Assembly (NCBI GenBank): GCA_036556805.1
Contig: DATBIS010000116.1
Coordinates: forward strand, 1 to 64,000
Length of the DNA: 64,000 nt
Direction of reading: 5' to 3'
Origin: DATBIS01 sp036556805
GTDB taxonomy: Bacteria; Actinomycetota; UBA4738; HRBIN12
The notes under the pieces were generated by a model, which was given only the letters and a program-made list of their open reading frames with translations, ran no database searches and had not been told where the DNA came from. Below are positions 47,183 through 54,181 of the stretch, one piece after another. The translations under genes were made by a program, and so were the position numbers. How positions within the stretch are numbered: position 1 is the first letter of the stretch; each line of letters starts with the position of its first letter.

Positions 47183-47527
47183 TCACGGCGCGGCCTGCTC
47201 GGCCCAGGCCGCGAGCTCGGTCATCACCTTCGCGAGCCCTCGTCCCCGGTCGGTGAGGCGGTAGGCGATCCCCACCGGCGTCGTGGGTGTGACCGTCCGC
47301 ACGACGATGCCTGCGGCTTCGAGCTCCTTCAGTCGGAGCGAGAGCACGTGGTCGGAGATCGGCGGGATCGCGGTGCGCAGGTCGGAGAAACGGGAGACGT
47401 CGGCCTGCAGCGCGCGCACGAGCTGGGGAACCCACCGCTTCCCCACGAGCTCGGCCGCATGCTGGAAGTGAGGACAGACGGCGGCTTCCTCGCCGTCCGC
47501 TGCCGATCGTTCGTCCACGCGCGTCAT
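47183..47527 (-). CDS. HxlR-family winged-helix regulator
   Basis: A 114-residue regulator with the HxlR core: CPHFQHAAELVGKRWVPQLVRAL, RFSDLRTAIPPISDHVLSLRLKELEAAGIVVR and YRLTDRGRGLAKVM. The lone N-terminal Cys is a candidate redox sensor, as in QorR/HypR-type relatives. It is divergent from the YceI gene, which it probably controls. ATG 47527 has GGAAGG upstream. Confidence 0.92.
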   Translation of the reverse strand: MTRVDERSAADGEEAAVCPHFQHAAELVGKRWVPQLVRALQADVSRFSDLRTAIPPISDHVLSLRLKELEAAGIVVRTVTPTTPVGIAYRLTDRGRGLAKVMTELAAWAEQAAP

Positions 47528-47541
47528 CGTACCTTCCAATG

Positions 47542-47574
47542 CCTGAGCTTCCCAGAAGATTTCCGTAACTCAGG
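47542..47574. promoter_or_regulatory. Inverted repeat, possible HxlR operator
   Basis: CCTGAG (47542-47547) and CTCAGG (47569-47574) flank 21 nt in the HxlR-YceI divergent region. The spacing is long for a single operator, so this is tentative. Confidence 0.3.
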
Positions 47575-47656
47575 AATAGTGAGTGCCTGTTGACCGTTCA
47601 CGCTGGTACGCGCTCGCCGCCGAGGGGGCGGCGAGCAGAGATCGCAGGGAGGCATC

Positions 47657-48223
47657 ATGGCTCAGGCGATGAACGAACCACGAACGCGGGAGCTGCCCCC
47701 GAGCGGGCGATGGGAGCTCGACCCGGCACACACGTCGATCGAGTTTGTCGCGCGCCACATGCTCACAAGGGTGCGCGGCCGATTCACCGAGTTCGAGGGC
47801 GGGTTCGAGATCGGGGAGCGACCCGAGGACTCCAGGGTCCATGTCGAGATCGCGGCCGCCAGCATCCAGACCAACACCTCGATGCGGGACGACCACCTGC
47901 GGAGCCCCGACTTCCTCGACGCCGCAACGTATCCGAAGCTCACGTTCTCGGGCACGACGTTCCGTCCGACGGGCGAGACCACGTTCGAGCTCGACGGCGA
48001 CCTCACGATCAAGGACGTCACGCGACCGATCACGCTGAAGGGCGAGATCCTCGGGTGGGGTCCCGACACGGAGGGCAGGCCGATGCTCGCGGCGTCGGCG
48101 AGTGCGACGATCAACCGAGAGGACTGGGACATGACCTGGAACATGGTCGTGGAGACCGGCGGCTTCCTCGTGAGCAAGCGGGTCGACATCGAGATCGAGA
48201 CCGAGGCGCGGCTACAGGCCTGA
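47657..48223 (+). CDS. YceI-family lipid-binding protein (cytoplasmic-type)
   Basis: A 188-residue lipocalin-like beta barrel. Family pattern: WELDPAHTSIEFVARHMLTRVRGRFTEFEGGF, TSMRDDHLRSPDFLDAATYPKLTFSGT and DLTIKDVTRPITL. No signal peptide is seen. YceI proteins bind polyprenoid or fatty-acyl ligands. GGGAGG precedes the ATG; a terminator follows. It is divergent from and probably controlled by the HxlR regulator. Confidence 0.93.
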   Translation: MAQAMNEPRTRELPPSGRWELDPAHTSIEFVARHMLTRVRGRFTEFEGGFEIGERPEDSRVHVEIAAASIQTNTSMRDDHLRSPDFLDAATYPKLTFSGTTFRPTGETTFELDGDLTIKDVTRPITLKGEILGWGPDTEGRPMLAASASATINREDWDMTWNMVVETGGFLVSKRVDIEIETEARLQA

Positions 48224-48248
48224 AGCCCGTTGCGGTGACCGAGCGACG

Positions 48249-48278
48249 AAAAGGACGGGGCGACGCCCCGTCCTTTTT
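48249..48278 (+). terminator. Rho-independent terminator after the YceI gene
   Basis: GGACGGGGC and GCCCCGTCC around GAC, preceded by A-rich and followed by TTTTT. It is the clearest intrinsic terminator in the window. Confidence 0.9.
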
Positions 48279-48299
48279 CGTTCCTTCGCCCCATTGATT

Positions 48300-48321
48300 C
48301 GTAGGAAGACGATGTCCTACG
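48300..48321. promoter_or_regulatory. Inverted repeat overlapping the probable promoter of the RTX-like gene
   Basis: CGTAGGA (48300-48306) and TCCTACG (48315-48321) enclose 8 nt. A TACGAT -10-like hexamer (48318-48323) overlaps the right arm, so a bound repressor could block initiation. Confidence 0.4.
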
Positions 48322-48348
48322 ATCTGCCTTGCGGATGGGGGTGGTGGC

Positions 48349-48828
48349 ATGAAGCGAGCCGCCCGGTGGGCTCGGCTCGTCGTCCTGGTGGTGTTCTCCG
48401 GAGCCCTGGCGTTCACGCCGGGGGCCTCCGCGGGTGGTGGGTGCACGATCAGCGGGACCGCGGGTCCCGACGTGCTCGTGGGTACGCCCGGTCCCGACGT
48501 GATCTGCGGGCTCAACGGTTCCGACACGATCAACGGGCGGGGCGGCGCGGACACCATTCTCGGCGGCAAAGGGAGGGACTACCTTCGCGGCCGGGGCGGT
48601 GACGACGTGCTGCGCGGCGGACGGGGCAACGACTACATCGTGAGCGGCAAGGGTACCGACGCCGTCTACGGTGGCAAGGGGAACGATCGGTGCCTGCGCA
48701 CGCAGGACGGCTTCCCGCACGACACGCTTTCGGGCGGCAAGGGCAAGGACACGTACCGGGCCGACGCCGACGACGTCGTGAAGGACGCCGAGGTGCAGGT
48801 GGACGCCTGCGAGGATCCTCCCGCCTGA
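48349..48828 (+). CDS. Secreted RTX-like calcium-binding-repeat protein
   Basis: A 159-residue protein with a signal peptide (about residues 1-29) and hemolysin-type nonapeptide repeats: GPDVLVGTPGPDVICGLNGSDTINGRGGADTILGG-type units and GGKGNDR. Repeats of G-G-x-G-x-D-x-L/I would form a Ca-binding parallel beta roll. Three or four Cys residues suggest disulfides. No type I secretion genes are nearby; export is by the general route. Function is unknown. Confidence 0.85.
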   Translation: MKRAARWARLVVLVVFSGALAFTPGASAGGGCTISGTAGPDVLVGTPGPDVICGLNGSDTINGRGGADTILGGKGRDYLRGRGGDDVLRGGRGNDYIVSGKGTDAVYGGKGNDRCLRTQDGFPHDTLSGGKGKDTYRADADDVVKDAEVQVDACEDPPA

Positions 48829-48841
48829 TCGCGTTCGAGGA

Positions 48842-49444
48842 TCAGGTCGGGCGCGGTCCGTTCGCGCCCGGATCGTAGGACTCCAGCCGGAAGATGCCTT
48901 CGTAGGCGACCACCACGTCGCCCGCGACCCACAGGTCCCCGGTCCAGCCGCTCTCCCTCGCGGTGAACCGCCACCGCGTCGCGTCGAACCGTCCCACGGG
49001 CGTTGCCGCGGTTTCGTCGCCGATCCGCTCGTAACGCTGCCGGGTCGGGTGGATCTCGAGCGTGAAGGGATCGACGAACAAGACGTCGATCTCGGTGGTG
49101 CCGGTGAGGCGCTTGGTCGTGACGAGGTTCGTCGCCGGCGTCAGGTAGTCGAGGTGCGTGTCGGCGTGCCAGGGGAACCGCACCGGGGCGCGGTCGCGGA
49201 AGCCGACGAGCGTCTCGCCCGACCCCTCGAGCAGCAGGTCGTGGGCTCCGGTATCGACCCGAAGCCGGACGGGTCGCCAAGCCTCGTCGACCACGACGTC
49301 GACGGTCTCGTGGTGCTCGCCGTGCTCGACCGTGTCGATCTCCGCGAAGTAGCGCCAGCCCGCGGGTCCCGGCGCGCACCGGAAGTCCTCGGTGCCGACC
49401 GGGTCCCCGTCGTCGCCGAGGACCGCGTACCTGCCGGAGGGCAT
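48842..49444 (-). CDS. Predicted beta-rich protein, possibly glycolipid-binding-like
   Basis: A 200-residue protein made mainly of predicted beta strands. LDYLTPATNLVTTKRL followed by LFVDPFTLEIHPTRQRYERI recalls the TP-x-TN-x-x-x-x-RL and late RQ-x-Y patterns of the putative glycolipid-binding family (PF06475), but the match is weak. It ends 2 nt before the acyl-CoA dehydrogenase gene begins to be read from the other side of the junction and is last in the same-strand series. No signal peptide is seen. Confidence 0.6.
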   Translation of the reverse strand: MPSGRYAVLGDDGDPVGTEDFRCAPGPAGWRYFAEIDTVEHGEHHETVDVVVDEAWRPVRLRVDTGAHDLLLEGSGETLVGFRDRAPVRFPWHADTHLDYLTPATNLVTTKRLTGTTEIDVLFVDPFTLEIHPTRQRYERIGDETAATPVGRFDATRWRFTARESGWTGDLWVAGDVVVAYEGIFRLESYDPGANGPRPT

Positions 49445-49446
49445 CG

Positions 49447-50604
49447 TCAGATCGACTCGGGCAGGCCGAGGTCGCGCCCGAGGATCAGGCGGTGGATCTC
49501 GCTCGTGCCCTCACCGATCTCGAGCACCTTCGCGTCTCGATAGAACCGCGCGATGGGGTACTCCTCCATGAACCCGTAGCCACCGAAGATCTGCGCGGCC
49601 TCGCGCGCGCTCGTGACCGCCGCCTCGCTCGCGGCGAGCTTCGCGATCGAGGCCTCCGCGACGTGCTCGCGACCCTCGTCCTTCAGCCACGCCGCGCGGT
49701 AGGTGAGGAGGCGAGCCGACTCGACGGCCACCCGCATGTCGGCGAGCTTCCCCTGGATCAGCTGGTTCGCGCCGATCGACCGGCCGAACGCCTGCCGCTC
49801 GTTCGCGTACGTCACGGATTCGTCGAGGCACGCCTGCGCGAGGCCGACCGCGAGCGCCGAGATGGTGATGCGCGCGCCCGTGAGGATCGCGAGGCACTGC
49901 GCGAACCCGCGGCCGCGCTCGCCCAGCAGGGCGTCCGCGGGCAGCCGGACGTCCTCGAACACCACGCCGTGGGTATCGCTCGCGTGCCAGCCGAGCTTCC
50001 GATACGGGGCCTCGATCGTGATGCCGGCGGCGTCCGCGGGGACGAGGAACGTCGACAGGCCGCGCTTCCCACCTTCCGGCTCGGTGGCGGCCGCGACGAC
50101 GTGCACGCCCGAGATCGGCGTGCCGCAATTCGTGATGAAGGCCTTGGCCCCATCGAGCACCCAGCCGTCCCCGTCGGGGCGCGCGACCGTCCGCGCGGCG
50201 GCGGCGTCGGACCCGCCCCCGGGCTCGGTGAGGCAGAACGACGCGAGGATCTCGCCGGCTGCGACCCGGCGGAGCCAGCGCTCCTTTTGCTCCGGCGTCC
50301 CGAAGCGGTCGATCATCCCACCGCCCAGCCCCACCGCGGCCGAGAGCGTGATGCCCACCGACTGGTCGACGCGTCCGAGCTCCTCGATCGCGAGGCACAT
50401 CGTGACGCTGTCGGCCTCGCTGCCTCCGAACTCTTCGGGAAACGGCAGGCCGAACAGGCCGAGTTCGGCCATGCGCCGCACGACGTCGAGCGGGAACTCC
50501 TCCTTGGCGTCGCGTTCGGCGGCTCCGGGCGCGACGATCTCCTCGGCGAACTCGCGGACGACCTTCCGGAAGTCCTCCTGCTCGGGCGTGAGGTCGAAGT
50601 TCAC
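49447..50604 (-). CDS. Acyl-CoA dehydrogenase
   Basis: A 385-residue flavoenzyme. Motifs: FDLTPEQEDFRKVVREFAEE, FCLTEPGGGSDAAAARTVA, GAKAFITNCGT, RQAFGRSIGANQLIQGKLADM, AAQIFGGYGFMEEYPIARFYRDAKVLEIGEGTSEIHR. The catalytic Glu lies in the Y-G-F-M-E-E region or the IGEGTSE region according to subfamily. The GTG start overlaps the DUF35 stop as GTGA. It introduces the alpha-beta double bond in an acyl-CoA, the first step of the pathway suggested by this operon. Confidence 0.94.
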   Translation of the reverse strand: MNFDLTPEQEDFRKVVREFAEEIVAPGAAERDAKEEFPLDVVRRMAELGLFGLPFPEEFGGSEADSVTMCLAIEELGRVDQSVGITLSAAVGLGGGMIDRFGTPEQKERWLRRVAAGEILASFCLTEPGGGSDAAAARTVARPDGDGWVLDGAKAFITNCGTPISGVHVVAAATEPEGGKRGLSTFLVPADAAGITIEAPYRKLGWHASDTHGVVFEDVRLPADALLGERGRGFAQCLAILTGARITISALAVGLAQACLDESVTYANERQAFGRSIGANQLIQGKLADMRVAVESARLLTYRAAWLKDEGREHVAEASIAKLAASEAAVTSAREAAQIFGGYGFMEEYPIARFYRDAKVLEIGEGTSEIHRLILGRDLGLPESI

Positions 50605-51032
50605 GCGGGCACGAACCCCTCGAGGTCGTTGATCGATCCGGAGCGATCGTCCCGGAATGCGGCCCGCACACGCATGCCGATGGACGGCGACGCGACGCCG
50701 GCGAGGCGGTGGAGCAGCACCGTGTCGGCGCCGTCCAACTTCACGAGCGCGAGCGTGATCGGCTCCGCGAGCGCGCGATCGTCGACGTCGACGTGCCCGA
50801 CCGTCCAGGACTCGATCGTGCCCTCGGGGCCGCACTCCACGTCGGACTCGAGCTCGGCGAAGTCGCGCTCGCAGAACAGGCGCGCGGGGAGGTAGGTCAT
50901 CTCGCACGTCGGGCAGCGGGAGCCGAGCAGCACGCCGCGATCGCGCAGCGCCTCGAAGAACCGGGTGTTCGCGACGCCCGGCGTGTAGCGGAAGCTCACC
51001 GGGAGACCGCCGGGGATCTTCCGAACGGTCAC
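50601..51032 (-). CDS. DUF35 OB-fold / zinc-ribbon acyl-CoA-binding protein
   Basis: A 143-residue protein with the rubredoxin-like zinc ribbon (SRCPTCEMTYLPARLFCERDF) followed by the OB-fold (GTIESWTVGHVDVDDRALAEPITLALVKLDG...). In steroid degradation, DUF35 proteins such as the ChsH2 C-terminal domain form complexes with thiolase-like aldolases (family knowledge). Here it stands alone between an acyl-CoA dehydrogenase and a thiolase-DUF35 fusion, with GTGA overlaps on both sides. Confidence 0.9.
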   Translation of the reverse strand: MTVRKIPGGLPVSFRYTPGVANTRFFEALRDRGVLLGSRCPTCEMTYLPARLFCERDFAELESDVECGPEGTIESWTVGHVDVDDRALAEPITLALVKLDGADTVLLHRLAGVASPSIGMRVRAAFRDDRSGSINDLEGFVPA

Positions 51033-52741
51033 GACGTCACCTCGCCGTCGGCGGGGCGAAAGTACGCGATGTCGAGGATGGAGCCCGTGCGTTCCTCCGC
51101 CGGGCGCCAGACGGCCTCGACGCGAAGGCCGATCCGCACGTCGTCGGGGCGAACGTCGCCGAGCTTGTGGAGGAACCCTCCCTCGCTCGCGCCGTCCAGT
51201 CGAATCACGGCCGGGAGCTCGGGTTCCTCGAGATCCTGCATGTCCCAGGTGACGTGGCAGATCGAGAACGTCTCCACCGTGCCCGTGGCGGGAACCTCCG
51301 TCCACGAGTCGGTGGGCCGGAAGCACCGTTCGCAGAACGCCCGCGGCGGCACGAGGGTTCGCCCGCACTGCGCGCACGTGGTCGCGACGATCCTCGCGTC
51401 GCGCAGCCCGTCGAGGAACGCGCCGACGGCCGCACCGGGATCCCACGCGTACTCCGCGTCGAGGTCGATGTCGACCGCGCCGGTCGCCGACCGGAACTCG
51501 GCGTCGGAGAGCGGGGTCGCGCGCGGCGCGGACGGCGGTGTCCCGTCGCGGGTGGCCGTGGTCGCCGGACCCCCGTCCGTGCCAAGGATCACGACGGTCC
51601 CGACCTGCATGAGGTCGCCCCAGGCCTGCGCGAGGCCGCGCTCGGGCGTCCCCGGGACCTGCCTGCCCCCCGCTTCCCCGCGCAGCTGCCAGAACAGCTC
51701 GCACACCTTCATCAGCCCCGCGGCCGCGATGGGGTTCCCGACGCCGAGGAGGCCCCCGCTCGGGCAGCACGGGAGGTCGCCGTCGCGCGCCGTGACGCCG
51801 TCGCGCGCCGCCTCGGGCGCCTTGCCCTTGTCGAACAGCAGCAGCCCCTCGAGGTGGTGCAGCTCCTTGTAGTCGAATGGGTCGTAGGGCTCCGCGACGT
51901 GGATCTGCTTGCGCGGCTCGGTGACGCCCGCCATGTCGTACGCCATGCGCGCGGCGTTCTCGACGTACTCCGGGTAGACGAGGTCGCGGTTCGTCCAGTA
52001 CGTCGTGTCGAGGTTCCACCCGACGCCCTGCACCCATACCGGCCGGTCAGTCAGCTGCCGCGCGACGTCCTCGCTCGCCATCACGATCGCCGCCGCGCCG
52101 TCGCTGATCGGCGAGACGTCGAGCCGCTGCACGGGCCACGCAAGCGTCTCGCTCGCGAGCACGTCGTCCACGGTGATGTCGGACTGCCCGAGCAACGCCG
52201 AAGGATGCTCCGCCGCGTTGCGCTTGTTCTTCACCGCGACCTCGGCGATGTCGCGCTTGTCCAGCCCGTACGCGTTCATGTAGCGGTTCATCTCCAGCGC
52301 GAAGATCCACAGGAGGTTCGGCCCGAGGGGCCGCTCGATGATGTTGTCGAAGATCGTGATGAACGCGCCCTGCGGGTGCGGCTGACAGGACGACATCTTC
52401 TCCTCGGCAACGACGAGCACGACGTCGGCCTGGCCGGACGCGACCGTGTACCAGCCTTGGATCGGAACGAAGACGCCGCTCCCGCCGCCGACGTAGGTGC
52501 GAATCATCGGCTTGCCCCAGCCACCGCTGCCGTCGGACAGGTACTCGCCCTTGCGGTGCACGCCGTCGAACGCGTCGGGCGCGCTCGTCACGCACACGGC
52601 GTCGACGCGATCGAGCCCGATGCTCGCCGACGCGAGCGCCTCGCGCGCCGCGATCCACGCGAGTTCCTTGCCGGTCTCCTGGGCGCGGCGCACGAACTTC
52701 GTCATGCCGGCGCCCACGACGGCAACGCGACGCCCCGTCAT
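51029..52741 (-). CDS. Thiolase-like (SCP2/Ltp-type) and DUF35 fusion protein
   Basis: A 570-residue fusion. Residues about 1-400 form a thiolase-like domain: VAVVGAGMTKFVRR, IRTYVGGGSGVFVPIQGWYTVASGQADVVLVVAEEKM, HVAEPYDPFDYKELHHLEGL and SGGLLGVGNPIAAAGLMKV. The nucleophilic Cys position near the glycine-rich GGGSGV has no Cys, as in Ltp2-type aldolases. Residues about 420-570 form a complete DUF35 domain with a four-Cys ribbon (TTCAQCG...AFCERCF). In known systems these are two separate chains. The ATG overlaps the glyoxalase stop as ATGA. Confidence 0.88.
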   Translation of the reverse strand: MTGRRVAVVGAGMTKFVRRAQETGKELAWIAAREALASASIGLDRVDAVCVTSAPDAFDGVHRKGEYLSDGSGGWGKPMIRTYVGGGSGVFVPIQGWYTVASGQADVVLVVAEEKMSSCQPHPQGAFITIFDNIIERPLGPNLLWIFALEMNRYMNAYGLDKRDIAEVAVKNKRNAAEHPSALLGQSDITVDDVLASETLAWPVQRLDVSPISDGAAAIVMASEDVARQLTDRPVWVQGVGWNLDTTYWTNRDLVYPEYVENAARMAYDMAGVTEPRKQIHVAEPYDPFDYKELHHLEGLLLFDKGKAPEAARDGVTARDGDLPCCPSGGLLGVGNPIAAAGLMKVCELFWQLRGEAGGRQVPGTPERGLAQAWGDLMQVGTVVILGTDGGPATTATRDGTPPSAPRATPLSDAEFRSATGAVDIDLDAEYAWDPGAAVGAFLDGLRDARIVATTCAQCGRTLVPPRAFCERCFRPTDSWTEVPATGTVETFSICHVTWDMQDLEEPELPAVIRLDGASEGGFLHKLGDVRPDDVRIGLRVEAVWRPAEERTGSILDIAYFRPADGEVTS

Positions 52742-53097
52742 GCGCCGGCCTCCGCGTATTCGAACAACGCAAGCGCGTTGCCGTCGGGGTCGGCGAACTC
52801 CACGAAGCGAGGCTCGCCGCGCTCTCCGCCGCCCTCGTGCCCGATCGCCACGCCGTGCGCGGCGAGCCCCGCGCGGGCCGTCTCGAGGTCGCCGACCGTG
52901 AACGCCACCGTGCCGCCCGGACGCACTTCGCCCGACGAGGCCGCATGCAGCCCGAGCTTGATCGGCCCCGCCGCGAACTGCGCCCAGTCGTCCCCGGCCC
53001 GGTAGTCGAGCGCGAGCCCGAGCGTGTCGCGGTAGAAGGTCACGGCGCGGTCCATGTCCGCGACGAAGAGGTACACGAGGTCGGCGCGCTCGATCAC
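52738..53097 (-). CDS. Glyoxalase/VOC-superfamily protein
   Basis: A 119-residue single VOC domain: ADLVYLFVADMDRAVTFYRDTLGLALDYRAGDDWAQFAAG in the first module and EPRFVEFADPDGNALALFEY in the second. Metal-ligand candidates are few, so a catalytic role is unclear; VOC proteins may act as epimerases, dioxygenases or binding proteins. GTG 53097 overlaps the thiolase stop, and its own stop overlaps the fusion gene start. Confidence 0.88.
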   Translation of the reverse strand: MIERADLVYLFVADMDRAVTFYRDTLGLALDYRAGDDWAQFAAGPIKLGLHAASSGEVRPGGTVAFTVGDLETARAGLAAHGVAIGHEGGGERGEPRFVEFADPDGNALALFEYAEAGA

Positions 53098-54158
53098 GCT
53101 GCGTCTCCCGCCCGAAGCACGGCGACGGCGGACGTCGTCGAGGGCACGCCGCGCCACGACTGCGCGATCGCGACGCGCCCCTCACCCGCGCGCAGCTGCT
53201 CGACGCATGCGAGGGCCCGCGCGAGCCCCGTTCCCTCGTGCAGGTATCCCTCGCCGAGCGCGCCCCCGGAGCGGTTCACGCGATCGGGGTCCAGGCCGCC
53301 GAGCCCGAGCGCCTCGAGGTGCTGGAGCTGCTTGTACGCGAACGTGTCGTCGACCTCCGCCACGTCGACGTCCGCGGGGGAGGCGCCGGCTTGCCGGTAG
53401 GCCTGCGCCGCCGCGCGCTCCGCCGAGCCCGCGCGATCCCAGTCCCGGCTCTCGATCGTGGGCGAGTCGCTGTTCCACCCGATCCCGTCGACCCACACGT
53501 CGGAGCCGCCGGCGACCTCGCTCGACGCGAGCACCAGCACCACGCAGCCGTCGGCCGGCGGCGCCGCCTGCTCGCGCGTGAGCGGTTCGAAGAGCGGCGT
53601 GGGGTCGGCGACGTCGGCATACGAGGCCCTTGCGTTCGAGCGGGCGTGCCCGCGATTCCGGTGAACGACCGCGAGGCAGTCGTCGACGGTCGCGCCGCTC
53701 ACGTGGAGGTAGCGGCGCATCTCGAGGCCGGCGATCGCGAGCGCGGGGACGTCGAGGGGACGGTTGAGCACCGGATCGAGGGCGAACCGGTCGATGCGGC
53801 CCTGCGTGACGACGTCCGAGGCCTTCGCGTGACCCTCGACGGCCACGCGGCGCGCGATGCCGCTGCGGATCAGCATCACGCCGGTCGCGAAGGCCTGGAG
53901 GCCCTCGCCGGCGACCGTGTGCACGGGCCTCTGGACCGCGCCGAGCTGGTCGGGGACGTACTCGTCGAAGATCGAGGTGCCCTCCTGCACGTCCTCGGAG
54001 GCCGCGACGAACGAGTCGATCTCGGTGCGGGGATCGACGCCGGCGTCCGCGTACGCGGCGCGCGCGGCCTCGAACATCAGCTCCTTGTAGGACGTCCCGT
54101 CGGTGCTGGGGGAGAAGCCGCTCCAACCGGCTCCGACGACGGCGACTCGCGGCTCCAT
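53094..54158 (-). CDS. Thiolase-like protein (SCP2/Ltp type), first gene of the operon
   Basis: A 354-residue protein with the N-terminal thiolase fold (VAVVGAGWSGFSPSTDG) and PVHTVAGEGLQAFATGVMLIRSG where active thiolases carry the nucleophilic Cys; none is seen. The C-terminal half has VDVAEVDDTFAYKQLQHLEALGLG and SGGALGEGYLHEGTGLARAL, matching the GHPxGA region but without His-Pro. It probably forms a heteromer with the downstream thiolase-DUF35 fusion or the free DUF35 protein and may catalyse C-C cleavage by retro-aldol or bind acyl-CoA (inference). Confidence 0.85.
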   Translation of the reverse strand: MEPRVAVVGAGWSGFSPSTDGTSYKELMFEAARAAYADAGVDPRTEIDSFVAASEDVQEGTSIFDEYVPDQLGAVQRPVHTVAGEGLQAFATGVMLIRSGIARRVAVEGHAKASDVVTQGRIDRFALDPVLNRPLDVPALAIAGLEMRRYLHVSGATVDDCLAVVHRNRGHARSNARASYADVADPTPLFEPLTREQAAPPADGCVVLVLASSEVAGGSDVWVDGIGWNSDSPTIESRDWDRAGSAERAAAQAYRQAGASPADVDVAEVDDTFAYKQLQHLEALGLGGLDPDRVNRSGGALGEGYLHEGTGLARALACVEQLRAGEGRVAIAQSWRGVPSTTSAVAVLRAGDAA

Positions 54159-54169
54159 CCACTCGGTTA

Positions 54170-54175
54170 TACCGT
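54170..54175 (+). promoter_or_regulatory. -10 element for the acyl-CoA synthetase gene
   Basis: TACCGT lies 6 nt before the GTG at 54182, with TATACC overlapping it. Only 23 nt separate the two divergent start codons. Confidence 0.45.
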
Positions 54176-54181
54176 GGATGC

